Of a stretch of DNA of 64,000 bases, positions 34,623-48,103 are shown one piece after another; position 1 is the first letter of the stretch, and every line of letters starts with the position of its first letter. The DNA comes from Ananas comosus (taxonomy: Eukaryota > Streptophyta > Magnoliopsida > Poales > Bromeliaceae): contig NC_033645.1 of the NCBI RefSeq assembly GCF_001540865.1, positions 1-64,000 on the forward strand, written 5' to 3'. The notes beneath the pieces were generated by a model. That model was given only the letters and a program-made list of their open reading frames with translations. It was not told the origin of the DNA and did not search any database. Made by a program: the position numbers and the translations under genes.

Positions 34623-37600
34623 TTGGGGATTGTGTTGCGGTTAAGGTGTTTGATGTTATGCAGGTGAGGAGATTGGAGGCGCAGGGGCTGCCGTCGAAGC
34701 AGGCAGAAGTCATCACGTCGGTGATTACGGAGGTCCTCAATGACAGCCTAGAGAACGTCGCACAATCATTCGTGTCGAAGGGGGATATGCAAAAGGTGAT
34801 TGCATTCAATGTTGTATTGATTGGTGGGCGTTGGTAATCTTTGTTATTATCGTTAATTAATGTGGATTGATGGTTTATGCAGAGGGAAGTGATGCAAGAT
34901 TCTAATCTCTCTAAGTTCAAATCTGAAGTACAAAGCTCGCAGGTGCGACGTATCTTTAATTTTAATCTGAATGAAACTAATTAGCTGCAGTTATTTGTAA
35001 ATTATGTAATATCTCTCTGGTGATGTAACATGCAATAAACCAATTAGAAGCCTGAGCCAATTAACCGATAGTGCTTCTTAGTTTTTCTACCGGCCGAGAG
35101 CAGAGGAACTTAGATTTCAGTTTTTTCTTTGGTTAGGTTGTATGTTTCTTGGCAGAATTTTCCTTCCTCCTTTAGTCTTATCATTGCAAAAATTGGCTAA
35201 TTTGGATCATTATCACTGTATAACTTAGGGATCTGACACAATATTTAGGTGGTATATCTTTGGTTAGTTTGTATGTTTCTTGGCAGAATTTTCCTTCCTC
35301 CTTTAGTCTTATCATAGCAAAAATTGGCTAATTTGGATCATTATCACTGTATAACTTAGGGATCTGACACAATATTTAGGTGGTATAAATGTTTTATGCA
35401 TGAAGTATTTGAGATTCAGTAGGCAAATGGAGAACAAAACATGAGAATGTTTTCTTAGTAACGAGGTTTATTCTAAAAAGTAGAAACGATGCAAGGATAG
35501 TCAACCTACTACAAAGTGCATATGCGGTGTGTAGGTGCATATGCAGACGAATATACCGTTCAGCTTTTAAAATATGTAAAAGTTTAAATATAAATATAAA
35601 AAATATTCTTATTTTCCAAAAATATAATTAAACAGATATGTAATAAATTGGCTAATTTTTTGTAGAAAATAATAATTTCTTCATAAAGCGCTATTTACCA
35701 TTACTTTTGTAGTCATCCAATAGACCAACACTTTTAAAATCTAGTACAATAATATATAACAATTACAAAATTATTCATCAATATTTATATATATAATTAT
35801 TAGATATATGTTAAAAATAATACCACAAATTATGAAATGTTAATAACCAAGCAATTAAAATAAGAAGAGAGTTAAGTTATATTTATGAGAAGATAGTAAC
35901 ATGTATATGCATAATCAGTAACCAAAACTATATGACGATAGTCATATGTGTATATGTATAGTCGTCAATGATATGCCAGCCACTGCATTTAAGTCCCACC
36001 TCAAAACAAAACACTGAAAAAGAATTGCCGCATATGTGGTTGCATATTTGGTCACTTGCCACATATGTGGCCGTCGCATATGCAGTTAGACTGCATACTG
36101 TACTGCATATTACATATGTGGTGTGGTTGATTGCACAAACCATATATGCCACCATGTATACCACTTTTTGGAACATGTGGTTTGTGTTCTCAACAAACTA
36201 TTGAACGGAAACCAAAGTAATCTAGAATTATGTCATTATTTCAGTAACAGTTAATCAATCTGAGAGTCTATGGTGTAGTTATCATTTAAACATCGAACTG
36301 GGTAGTAAGAGATAGAACATTATGAATCTCTTAGGATCCTATAATCAGGCAGAACTCTCATCCTTTCTTGTGGCAGCCAAATTGTGTGATCTCCGTTATG
36401 GTTGGTTTATGATGAAAAACCAAGGCGGAACCTGCATCGCAACAAAGACACTAAGCATATATAATATTTTGTATGAGGGAATTTATGAGCCTTTTAGGGA
36501 AAAACGGGCATGAAAAGATGGAAGTACGTATTGATATTCATGTTAAATTCCAGGGCAAGTTGACTTCACATTAAGGGCAGAAAAGGGAGCACATACCATT
36601 TTGCTTTTATATTTCTGTATGTTTTAGTTCTTTAGCAATTTCATGCAAGTTACCAAAATTAGAGGTTTGGGGCAATTAGAGGTTTGGGGCAACATAGAGT
36701 GAGAATGTGATTGATTTTGGACAGTTATACTTAGAATATTTTCACAGTTATATTGCTTCTGTACTCGCATGTTTTTGTCATCTATTGAAATTTCTCTGTT
36801 ATTTTAACTTTGGAGAGACATTGCTTCCTTTGCATTGCAGTTATGCATATATTACGTGGGACAGAATCAATTATTTTCCTTTTGACCTTTTGGATCAATT
36901 TTAACTACAATATTTTTGCATGTTTGTTCTTTTCTCAATAAAAGGAAAATTATCTTCGTCAATAATCCCCTCAAAAGTACTAGCTTTCTCTTTAATGCGT
37001 TCTTAATAGCAAAGCATTTATACTGATCTTTTATCCCTTAGGAAGGTTCTAGTTGTCACAGATTAAGCATTTTGCAGATCCACGGGCCATTATGTCTTTT
37101 AAGATTGCTTTTATAATGGGTTTCTGCCTTGGGTTCAAAATTGCAGCGATTTTTTTTTTTTTTTTTTTACTGAATGTAACCATCTCCAACAGGCCTTTGC
37201 GCGCATCCATCCCCCTTTGCTTGCCATACTGTTGAGTTATGATCCTTGAATTTAGAAAAATCACTCCTTACTAGTGTGCTAATTAGTCTTAGTTGGACAA
37301 ATGTGATCTATCACATTGACTTACAATCCATTTGCTACCTTATATGTATAGTTTTATTTGTAGCTCTGTCTGGAATAGTCATGAGTGACCTTTTTTTAAT
37401 CAAGTTTTACTGAGTTTGTTGGAAAAGTAATATTCCCATTTAGTGTACAGGTGAGCAACTAGTTATTAGTCCATCCATTGTGTGTAAGCAGTTCTGCTGG
37501 TTTTGTTTTAAAGTCCCCTCATTTCTATTGTATTGTTAGCTTTATATACTATGGATGGTTTTAGAATTAGATGTGCAACCGCTTGCAAATTACTTGGAAC

Positions 37601-39484
37601 TTAACGATATGATGAATTTGATTTGTTATATGAATAGCATCTATCACAAAACCAAGTAGTTTTTTTCATTGTCTTCTTGTGCTTTTTCTCCTTCTATAAT
37701 TTCCTAAGCAAATTTAGTTAGACCGTGTTGTTCTTGTCTGATTTTACGTACGATTTCTGATGCAATGCAATCCCTCCCTTAATGATTCTAGTAGTGTTCC
37801 GCCAGCCACAATGTGCTATGTAGCATCACAATTTTGCATGCTGGTAGAAGCTTTATTCTTTATGTTATATGGGTCATAAAGCTCAATGTCAGTTGGATGC
37901 AGGAACAACATTTTGCTTTGTTGCAGCGGGAGACAGAGAAACTTCGGGGTGATATAGAGAAAATGCGAAGTGAACTCAGGTGCGATTTCCGTTCTTAAAT
38001 CTTTGTGCTGCATTTCTTTGTAAGGAAATTTTTCTGGTCTTTACTTTGAGCATCTATATCCTGAGGCAGATACGAAATTGACAAGGTCACTGCTGGGCAA
38101 CGGCTGGATTTAAACCTTGAAAGAGGGTAAGGCATAAAGTAGTTTTACGCATGCTAATCTACTTCTATACTGCATCCTAAAGTCAGTCTTGTATTATATT
38201 ACTATATACTTCTTTTTTCGCTACATAGCTTCTATCTACATTATGTGCGAGGATTGCACTTGGGATTATCTAAAGAATTAAGTCTCCTTTTTGTTTGTAA
38301 TCTTAACTTGAACAATATAGATGTTTTAAGCCTCATACCGAGATTGGCTCAATCCTTACATTTTCACTACACTGTCCTCGTTGTAATTGAAGACAGAAGT
38401 CCCTAAATAATTTCAATTAAAATAACTCTATATCTTCCTGTTTTTGTAGACTAGCAGTCTTAGCTTTCAATCACGAGTAAGGCGGCCAAAATTAGAAAAG
38501 CAATACGAGAATTCATACTTATCATCTCTGTACTCTTTTCAATTAGCATCTTTGTACTTATCATTGATCCACAGGAAGAAAGTCTACATTGAACATGATC
38601 TAAAAGCACTGATTTTGTTTGACCGGCTGCAAGATCTTGTTCAACTGCATTTATTTTCTGATTTTTAGTTTCTTCTCATAAGCATTCCTTCTGTTGTTTT
38701 GAAAGCAATCTATCTTGGGCAGTATGTGATGTCAATCAATTTTTACAAATTCTTTATTTTAGCTGTTGTTCTGCATGATAATTCAAGTGTATGAATGGAC
38801 CTGATCATCAAGTTGCTGTGTCACAGTAACATCAAGGCTATGATATTGAACTGAGACCTGTTACTACTGGCAACGCCTCCCCATCTAATTATTGAAGAAT
38901 ACCTGGACTCTTTCATGTGCTGATATGATTAATCTAATAAATGTAGGCGCATACGTGATGAACTAGCCAAGCAAGGTGCTGAAACTACAGAGCTCACTAC
39001 GAAGCTTGACCGGGTGCGCTACCTTGATATAATTGGAAAAGAGGGGCACAAATTTCTATGGATGTAGTTATTTGGCGAAAAAATTAACACTTTTCTCTTT
39101 TTTTAATTTTTTCTGCTTTTGTAACTATGGGCCAAATACTTTAGAATCCCTAAAATGCCCTTCCCCCTCATCTCTTATCCTGGGCCACAAATGGGACAGG
39201 ACCATCTTCAGCCAAAAAGCAAGCTGGCCTCAAGTTCCAAAAACAGAAACAAGGGCCCTAAGGAAAAAAAGTGGATTTTTTTAATGTCTTTTTCATTTAA
39301 AGGCTCATGGATGCCTGCATCTTGCAATTGGTTTAACACAGCTTCTGCATATTCTGATGGGCAGGAAATCCATGCTTTGAGGGCTCAGCTCGAGGCAGCG
39401 AAACTTGATGTCATAAAGTATTGCGTAGGGACCCTTGTTTCAGTAGCAGCGGTTGGCATTGCTGTTCTCCGCAATTGGATGTAA
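34393..39484 (+). CDS. FMP32: FMP32-like mitochondrial coiled-coil membrane protein (DUF1640/CCDC90)
   Basis: Exons: 34393-34557, 34664-34795, 34883-34942, 37903-37979, 38070-38126, 38947-39013, 39365-39484, giving 678 bases and 225 residues, all phases consistent. The N-terminus (MAAPRILYRRGGG..) is Arg/Ala-rich without acids, like a mitochondrial presequence. The core begins VRRLEAQGLPSKQAEVIT, the signature of DUF1640, followed by a coiled coil (EKLRGDIEKMRSEL) and a C-terminal transmembrane segment (CVGTLVSVAAVGIAVL). Relatives include yeast FMP32 and animal MCUR1/CCDC90, tied to the calcium uniporter or to respiratory assembly (established, debated). Inner-membrane location is inferred. 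Intron 3 is about 2.96 kb and contains a tandem duplication. A uORF precedes the start. Confidence 0.9.
35127..35386. repeat. 131-bp tandem duplication in intron 3 of the FMP32-like gene
   Basis: 35127-35257 and 35258-35386 are two tandem copies starting CTTTGGTTAG and ending TTAGGTGGTAT. I count only two or three differences, so the duplication is recent. It is intronic and non-coding. Confidence 0.85.
35515..36180. repeat. Region rich in CATATG-centred palindromes
   Basis: GCATATGCG, CACATATGTGG and related palindromes recur many times at 35518-35550 and 36028-36130 within intron 3 of the FMP32-like gene, with an AT-rich stretch between. It may be a worn inverted-repeat element. I could not define clean ends, so it is listed only as a repeat. 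Confidence 0.4.
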
Positions 39485-41944
39485 AAACATTCTTTCTTTT
39501 GGCAATTCCCATGAAAAAGGAGCAGCAACGGAAGTTCTTTTCCTTTCTGGATACATTGGCCACAAATTGTTGTAATCGTCTGTAGAAACTATCAACATCA
39601 TTACACAGCAATGTCAGGAAGTAAAATTTGTGAGTTGGCTCAATTATCTAGGCCTATTTAGGTCCATGTTTTACTGTAGAACTTGAATTATGTTCCTCTC
39701 TCCGATCTGTAATGTGGTCGGCATCCTTTTTGCTTGTTCTCTTGGAGTTCGTTCCGAATCTAATGGTCCGTGAGATAAAGATGCAACAAAAATCACAAAG
39801 CAGAAGAGTTCAGAATAAAATGTCCCTTAGTAATCTTGGATGGGGAATTTCGCTAGTCAAGCTACGGATACAAGGTATGTAGGAAGTTCTTTCTTCGTCT
39901 CGCATAATGCTTTATTGCTCCTGTATTTGTCCCTCTTTGCTTTCCGGGGAAGTGCAACTTCAGTTAGAACGTAGAATGCTCAAACTATTGATTTTTTGCA
40001 TTCTATAATCCCGGAATGTGTCTAATTGATTTCCGCCAATGGCACGGATTGTCATATCCAGAAACCAGATCTATGCTACTAACCAACGTTTGTAATGTAG
40101 CTTTTATACCGAATGTTTCGCCCTTGGCTTTTTGATGCTGGAAGCATGCACACATCACAGTATTTTGTTTTATTCTTTAAGCCGAGATTAAATCCGAATT
40201 TAGAATGCCATTTGTGTTATTTGCGAAGCATGTGTGGAGGAAAAGATGTTTAGTGACAATTATATAGCTGCATTTACCGCACTTCAATCATTTCAAGAGC
40301 TTCCTGTTTTTGTTGTGTACTTTTGCACAAAATTATTTTGGATTTGTAAATATGTGCGGTGAAATTTGATGCACTGACTGGCCATGTAGACTATTTACTG
40401 GTGATCATTTTATTTACTGGTGGCCATGTAGTATGTGTTGGTGAATGTAATGCTACATAATAATGTCTATAGATGGTATAAATGGAATTCTCTGTTGGTA
40501 GATGCCAACATTACTAAGAGAAAGAACAACAGGGAGAGATGGAATGTAACTTGGTGCAATATGAGATTTTGTTTTGAAAATACGAATTTGGAATGAATTT
40601 TTCCTTCAAAATCCATGTTGTTCTGGTTATAATTACTTTTCGATCTTATTTTTGTAATTTTGAATATTCCTAGGAACTTGCTGTTAAATTTAGTGCTTGT
40701 TAATGATGCATCTTACAAATGAAGGTGTTGATATGATTATTATGCAATTAAAGTCATTATCTTGAGCTTTTTAAGGTGGGAAAAAATATCATAGCCATAA
40801 GAATATAGTAAAATGGGAACAAATATCAGCATTGGGCTACAATTTTTTTCAATTTTTAAGCAATGCTCGGTTTACAATGCGAAGAGGATTATAAACCCTG
40901 CAACATCAAATTTTCTCAATTAGTTTTATCACTGTTTTTCTTTTTTTAATATCAAAAACTACAAAAAGGTACGTAAATCCTAAACATTCTTCGATGACGT
41001 GTTGTATGATTACAATATTTTTTTGGTGGCAAACGTAGCATTTCTCATTTTTTGTTTAAAGTATCAATAAACAGGGTTATAAATCTCCAATTATTGGCTA
41101 TATACATTTATATAAAGTAGGCATGTGGTGGGTGATTTTTAGGTCCAGTGGGAACAACTGGCTGTAGCAATAGAAAAATGTATGACACATCATGTATTGG
41201 ATAGAGTCCAAATCAAGATAAGATAAACTGAGTATTGACACGAGCTTTTTTCGGTGGCTATTTCCTCTACCAAACTAAGTAATAAATTCACATGCCCACA
41301 TAACTTTATACAATAGGTTTTTTAATCAGCTCCAATGGTCAAAAACTTGATAGCACCAATGACTTGGTGCTATTAACAGTATAGTAGTCTAGTTCTATAT
41401 ATATATATATATATATATTGTACTCTTAACACCTATTCATGGGTGTTAATTAATAGATAACGCTACAGTAGGCATTTGATGAGACAAAAGAATATTGCAT
41501 TCCAATTGTCTTTTTTTGCTTCACACGTCATTCATTTGAAACTTTGAATGATGTTTTACCTCTCAATGTTTCTGTACCTGTTGTCTTCGTATAAGACAAG
41601 TTGGGTCTAGATGAAGCTTAATGTAGAAAAAAAAAAAAAGAGGTTTAATTGTTCCACTAAAACCTCCCAAAGAGCACTTTTGCTGCGGTAAAAAGAAGCA
41701 GCTTCTAATTTGAGCTTGGTACTTCTTGAAGCCAATGGTTATTTCAACTATCCACATTGCCAAAAACATTCAATATGCCACGTGCTATGTGCTTGACCAT
41801 TACTTCTTAGGGCACAGAAGATATTTCAGATATCAGGCCTAGAAAGTAGGAAGTAGTTTTTTTTTCTTTTTTTTTTTTCCTTTTCTTTTCTTTATTTTTG
41901 TGAGAAAAAGTAGTAAGCTGTTTTGTTTCTTCATTTTAAGAAAT

Positions 41945-42072
41945 GAATCCTAGTTGATTCACATTTAAAAAATGAATCCTAGTTGATTCACATTTCCAGC
42001 TAAATTTATTTTTAAATGAAATAAACGAAGCGGGTAGCATACTACCTATCTCTCTCTCTCTCAAAAAAAAAA
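41945..42072 (+). mobile_element. SINE 3' fragment with a short internal duplication
   Basis: GAATCCTAGTTGATTCACAT appears twice in tandem (41944 and 41971 onwards), then the SINE 3' part with 'gaagcgggtagcat', 'actacctatctctc' and an A-tail. It is the same family as the SINE at 32985. The 5' A-box part is missing. Confidence 0.65.
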
Positions 42073-42310
42073 GAATTCAACTAGAATTGTGAAATAATTA
42101 GATTATGAACTTAAAACCTTAGTTAGTAACTATTATGTTCCTAAACAATTGTACTAGGGACGGCCTTTGTTTGCGTAAACAATTATTTCAATACAGTTGA
42201 TTGAAACAACACCTTTTTAGCAAAATGGCTAAACTTTTTTTTTTTGATAGCTTTTTGGGGTTCTTATTTTAGTTATTTCCCATAATAAAAAAGAAAAACA
42301 TAAAAAAATT

Positions 42311-42658
42311 GCCTGAACTATGAACTAATTTGAGTTGGCTATTCAATCTTTTAAAATTTTAATTTTACTGCTCTATCTTATAATTTGTTTTATTATCAAG
42401 TCAGTCAATGGTACTTTGATTTTAAATTTGAATGCAGCATTTATTTTTACATATTTAATTAGCATACTTTATGTAATTCTCGAAATTATAAATTTATTAA
42501 AGTTAGTAGTTCACTTAAATTTTGAAGTCAAAATATCATTGACTGACTTAAATCAAACAAATTAAAATATTGGATAGTAAAATAAAAAATTTTAAAAGAT
42601 TGAATAGCCGATTTAAAATGGTCTATATAATTCAGACAAGTTCTGTAAGTTTTTACCT
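42311..42658. mobile_element. MITE (ACCTTTC family), copy 3
   Basis: A worn copy: left arm 'cctgaactatgaactaat' and 'tttgttttattatcaag', right arm 'aaattaaaatattggata' and 'caagttctgtaagttttta'. Arms invert as in copies 1 and 2. No ORF. Confidence 0.6.
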
Positions 42659-43271
42659 AATGGTCTTTTGTACTTAACCTTTTTTTTTGCCCTATTTTTG
42701 TTGCTTATTTGTTTCGTCGACCTTTCGAGGTCTCAAGTTATATCACTTCTGTAGCTAAGTTTATTTACTATCAATAAATAAAAAAAAAATAGTCTTTTAT
42801 ATATTGATAGATACCAAGTAGTCTTATTAAAAACTTTCTTTTAAGAGATCCGGTCAGAAAATACTATACATATAATCCAAAAAGTCAGAACCGGAATTTT
42901 TTATTTTATTTTATTTTATTATTATTTTTTTTTTTATGAAATAAACCTTCAACCTTTTTAAAAGTGTGACAGCGAATTACTCTATACTGTAATTATTATA
43001 TCAAGATACTAGGCACAGATAGGTGCTCCGTGACTTGAGCATTATAAGTAATAAATAAGTAGATCAATAAAAAAAAAATAGTGACTAATAACTGGTGACT
43101 AATGGACAAAGGTGATCACCTCCTCTGATCTTATAATATATTGCCATTTTTTTGGGTAAAAGAGCATGATTCAACATCAGATCAAATTATCTTTCTTTTT
43201 TTCTTTTTAATCCTTTTTTCACACCACCCAAAGTGGACAGTGCAATGTTGTAATCAACCCCCCTATCTAAA

Positions 43272-45486
43272 TGTCACGCCCCGGATTACACGTTCTCCGG
43301 GCACGCCGACAAATCCGCCGTATATAAAGAAATTTTTCCTGTATACGAAGCGATAGCTGTACATGTAAATCATACAATACTACAAACAGTAGTATAGAGC
43401 TACTTGAAGAACCAGAAATAAAACAAACCGAGTTCCATATACATACGCCAAAATTCAAGATACAAGACTACTCGCACTGGCGAATTAAATATGTATGTAC
43501 ATGAACTCCAACAAAAACAACTACCTGCTGTAGGGGCACCTTTAGCTGGGCTCGTCGGGTAGGGCTCTAACTCGCGACGCCCTTGCCTCAATCTTGATCA
43601 GCAACAGCAGCAGCCGAAGACGAAGGCTCTGCAAAAACGGGGTAACAACAGGGCGTGAGAACTACTGTAAAACAAGTAGTCCTCAGTGGGTGCCGCCCTC
43701 AACATCATCGGTCCACCCACTAAGTCTACAGAAGGGAGCAAAGGTAATAATAAATGCCGGAATAAAATTTACAGCTACCATTTATTACTCTATCATGCTC
43801 TAAGCTAATCTACTGTAGAAATGTCAATTCTGACCCAATCTCTTTAGGGACTGTAAACATACCTATCCCAGGGACTGTGAACACACCGGTCCCGCCCAGT
43901 TGAGACTATCCAGCTACCTCCACACTAACCAGTCCGTGGAGAGCAAGTCTAACCGGCATGCACGACACCAACGCAAAAGCACAGCGCCCGCCTCCGGAGT
44001 GGCACTCGGGGGAGCTACCCAACCGAGTATGCAGCGTATCTCTGTCGAGCTCAATCAGGCTCTCTCGAGCCAAAGTCTAAGTAACCAACACTAACTGGTC
44101 AAACAACTCATAGTCACGTGCCATCGGCACAATCCGACGCCAAAAAGGCGATAGGGGTCCACCGTCAACCCCGACGGCCCCCAACAGTCCGGAACAGTCT
44201 GAACGCTACTGTAAAAATACACTCGGTATCTCAGCAAGAGCGTAACAGAAAACTAAACTACCTGGGACATCCGTCGCCTCGATACTGCGATGATGCAAAA
44301 TTACAACGGCTCCTAGAGCTAAATTAGGTAGTTTAGACAGATGACAGGTCCAAAACGCTGATTTTCTCCTAAGTCAAATTCCAAGTCCAACATGTATATT
44401 TATGGTTTGCCAATAATGTACTCAATGCTGATTTCATTCATGATACAATCAACAAAATGAACTACAACATAATTTACAAAATTGAAAATCATACATGTCG
44501 ACTAATACTGTGCTTAGGAATAAACCGATGTAACCCACCTCAAAAGCTAAACCCTGGCAGTGAAGGAGGTCACCGGAGTCCCTGCCAAGCTCGGCGCAAT
44601 CCAGCGAACCAGCGACAACAACACTTCACGGATCTAGACCTAGAAACCCATAATAAGCATCAATTCTGCCCAAAACAATAGTAGCAGAGTGGAACAGGGT
44701 TTCGACCAAGCTAACCTTCACCAAAATTGACAATCTTGGGCTTCGTGGATTTCTCTCGAAGTCCTGAATCCAACGAACCAAGTCTCGCTGCAATCCGACG
44801 CTCCTACTTCGTGTACGAGTCGAAATGCCAACGGTCGACGTAGAAAATCTGCGAAACAGCATCCTTGAGCTCGAAAGTGATAAAGACTTGCCATGGTTGG
44901 AGAAATTGATGAACATCTCACCTCAACAGCGATTCTAGCACCGGCGCGACGTCAAGAACGGCAAAAATGCACCCCCGCCCGGCCTCGTCGCGATGCAACG
45001 GAAACAAACGTGTGCTCGAACGGCTCCGCGGCACGACGTCGGCAATAGAACAACTCCACCCAAGCTCCTCCACCACGCTCGGTCATGCACAAGGAGAGGA
45101 GAGAGAGAGTGCTGAAGTCCTCTCCTCTTTGCTCTCTCTATCCTATATAGGAGGGAGAAGGAGTGGGTAAAAACAACGAGGGAAGGAAAGACCAAAAAGC
45201 CCTTCATCTAACCTGGCGTACCGGTACACGGGCCCACGTACCAGTACTATAAGCCAACCCGAGAGCAGTCCGCGCACAGCCTGTGCAGTGTACCGGTACA
45301 CCATGATGGCTGTACCGGTACAGCAAACAGAAAAACAGCTATTTGCAGATTTTTTCTTGCTAAATGCTGCTCTCGCGTCGCACAGAGTCCGTTTTGCGTC
45401 TATTTTGCGCCAACGCGACTCAGACTTGTCCCGACACTCTCTAGAACTGTCGACAAGTCTTCACTGCGCACACCAGGGATCTCACA
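43272..45486 (-). mobile_element. Solo LTR of a Gypsy-like retrotransposon, minus strand
   Basis: On the minus strand it begins TGTGAGATCCCTGGTG and ends CCGGGGCGTGACA, so it has TG..CA ends. CTAAA flanks both sides (43267-43271 and 45487-45491), a perfect 5-bp target duplication, so this is a true solo LTR of 2215 bp. In its own direction it carries a TATA-like CTATATAGGA (about 45150), a GC-rich proline/arginine-rich stretch, a donor-like GAG|GTGAGATG (about 44930) and an acceptor-like TTTTTGCAG (43629-43637). No protease, RT or integrase sequence is present. The layout parallels the solo LTR at 53607. Confidence 0.85.
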
Positions 45487-45825
45487 CTAAACCCTTGCCT
45501 TCCATTGCCAGTCTGCCATGCAATGTTGTAATCAAAGGCTTTTTTTGCATTTAGCCCCCTGGCAAATTTTTATTTTAAAAATAATTCTGTCAAAATTTAA
45601 TTTGCAAAAATGGCCCTGGGCCGGCCACGCAGGCGCCACGTCAGTGCCACGCGGGCAGGGCCGGGGTCCGTGTATTAAGTTGAACACGGTGAACCATTCA
45701 CCGTGTTAAAACGCGTGAATGGTTCACCTTGTTTAGTACGTATTTTTTGTATATTGAAAAGAGGAATAGGGAGTAGGGATGTCAATATGTATGGATATCC
45801 GAAATATTATCCGAATCCAAACCCA

Positions 45826-45889
<64 letters not shown>

Positions 45890-46055
45890 TATATAAAATA
45901 TTTAATAATTTTTATTTCTTAGATCTTCATCCAACGATATAGATTTTTAAAACCCGCTGGGTTCAGGTTCGGATTTCGAGTTTTTGGTTGGATATTGATA
46001 TATTTTATATAATTTGAAAAGTATAACTTTACTAGTTTATTAATGTATCTTTATT
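45487..46055. other. Short gap between elements, with a partial TGTCAA-type element
   Basis: It contains a 17-base word (TGCAATGTTGTAATCAA) also present left of the solo LTR at 43241-43257, and a TIR element fragment from about 45777 (GGGATGTCAATATGTATGG) with a (TA)n tract inside at 45834-45890. No coding exon seen. Confidence 0.5.
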
Positions 46056-48103
46056 TTATCATAAAAATTTACCGTCAAATAGAATATGCCAATTTGCATA
46101 AAAAATCCACTAGTTTTGGGCTTTTGCAAAACCGGGCAACCTTTTTCGTTTTTATAGATTCGGTCCGCTTTTTCAAAAAGATGACCAAACTACCCCTCTT
46201 TCAAAATGCATAAGAAGTACATGCATTAATTATCTTGAAAAATACAACTGACAAATTATTATTACAGTTATCTTTTTCTTGAAAAATAAAATTCTCATTA
46301 ACATACAAATAAAAAATATCAAATAATAAAAGTAAAAAAGAAAGAATGGAATACACTTTAAATGGTGCAACATCGTTTCAAATTTTGTAATATTTTTTCT
46401 AAATAGTGTAATATTTGTGTAAACAGTGCAATGTTTGCACAAGTTATATAATGTTCCATAATTTTTTATACTAAATTACGAATAATATAGTATACGACGC
46501 GCAAATAATATAACATATTATAATATACTATAAAAATCATGCATTATATGTATAAACGGTAAATATTTTATATTATTTGTACAAATATTTACACCATTTG
46601 TATAGATGTTGTACTATAATGAGAGAATGTTGCACCATTTAGATATTATATTACACTCTTTCTTTTTAAAAATTAAAATTTATTGTATATTAAATAAAGT
46701 ATTAAATTTTTTGAAAATGACGACTGTTAAGTTATAATTACATGTACCTTTCTCGAGAGACGAGAATCCTCATTTAATTAAGATAAAATAAAAAATAAAA
46801 TATCATTAATACAATGAAAGAGTGCAACATCCTCATAAAGAGAGCAACATAGTCTCAAATAGTGCAATATATGCATCGTTAATACACATATTGCATGATT
46901 TTTATACAAAATTACGAATACTATAATATATTACGTGAAAATAACACGAAAATAATATAACATATTATAATATACTATAAAAATCATGCATTATATGTAT
47001 AAACGGTGAATATTTTGTACTATTTGTACAAATATTTACACCATTTGCATAGATGTTGCACTATTATGAGATAATGTTGCACCATTTAGATGTTATGTTG
47101 CACTCTTTCTTTTTAAAAATTAAAGTGCATTGTATATTAAATAACTGTTAAAATTTTCTTGGAATGACAGCTGGCTAGTCATAATATTATGTACATTTTC
47201 TCGAAAGACGAGAATCCCTCATTAGTTAAGATTAAAATAAAAATAAATTATCATAATACAGAAAGATTGCAACATTAGAATAAAATATGAAGCATTCTCT
47301 CAATCGTTACACAATTTAAGAGATGTTGCACTAATTTGAGAGAAATGCTGATCTTTCATCTTAATTAATATAGTTTACTTTTTGTATTTTCGTCTTAAAA
47401 TTAGCATATCTCGTATCTCGGAAATACATACAATTATTAACTAACTTTTAGTTTCATTTCTAAGAAATTGCAACTTTTTATTTAGTAGATAAGCACTTTA
47501 AATTCTTTTTTTAAAAAAAGAGTGGAACATATCATCTAAATAGTGCAAATATTCTCCTCATAATAGTTAATATATAAACAGAATGGGTGTAAATATTATA
47601 CAATAAGACAAAATATGCATCGTTGTTTTATAAATATGAAATATATCATTTTTATAGGTATTTGTTGATATGTTATATTATTTCGGTTGTTATTTCACTA
47701 ATATATTATATTATTCGATTTATTGTATAAAAATCATTCAATATGTGTATAACGATGCTCTATTCGCACGTTTATTCACATAAATATTGCACTATTGAAA
47801 AAATTTGTACTATTGAACTATGTTACACCTTTCATTGTATATATGATACTTTTTATTTATACTTAATTAAGACTGAGATTCTCGTCTCTCGAAAAATTAC
47901 ATAATAATTATAACTTAAAACAGTTGTCATTTTCAAGAAATTTAACACTTTATTTATATACAATGCATTTTAAATTTTTTTAAAAAAGATCAACAATAAA
48001 ATCTAAAGTGTGCAACATTATCTCATAATATCACATCTATGCAATTAACAATACTTTGTACAAATAAGTGCACAAATATTTACCTGTTTTATAAACATAT
48101 AAT

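Larger units (their letters stand above)
39485..43271. other. Intergenic AT-rich region with element fragments
   Basis: It holds the 3' UTR of the FMP32-like gene, a truncated family B TIR element at about 41335-41400 next to a (TA)n tract, a SINE 3' end (41945-42072) and a MITE (42311-42658). The remaining sequence is AT-rich with T-tracts and no coding exon that I can support. Confidence 0.6.

Noticed and set aside
44935..45207. Minus-strand frame of about 90 codons
   Set aside because: It lies inside the solo LTR at 43272-45486, just after its TATA-like box. It is element leader sequence, not a host gene.
46340..47760. Regularly recurring 'gttgcactattt'-type words, considered as a CRISPR-like or satellite array
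   Set aside because: Spacing is irregular and the words belong to long inverted and direct blocks of the foldback locus. The genome is a plant nuclear one.
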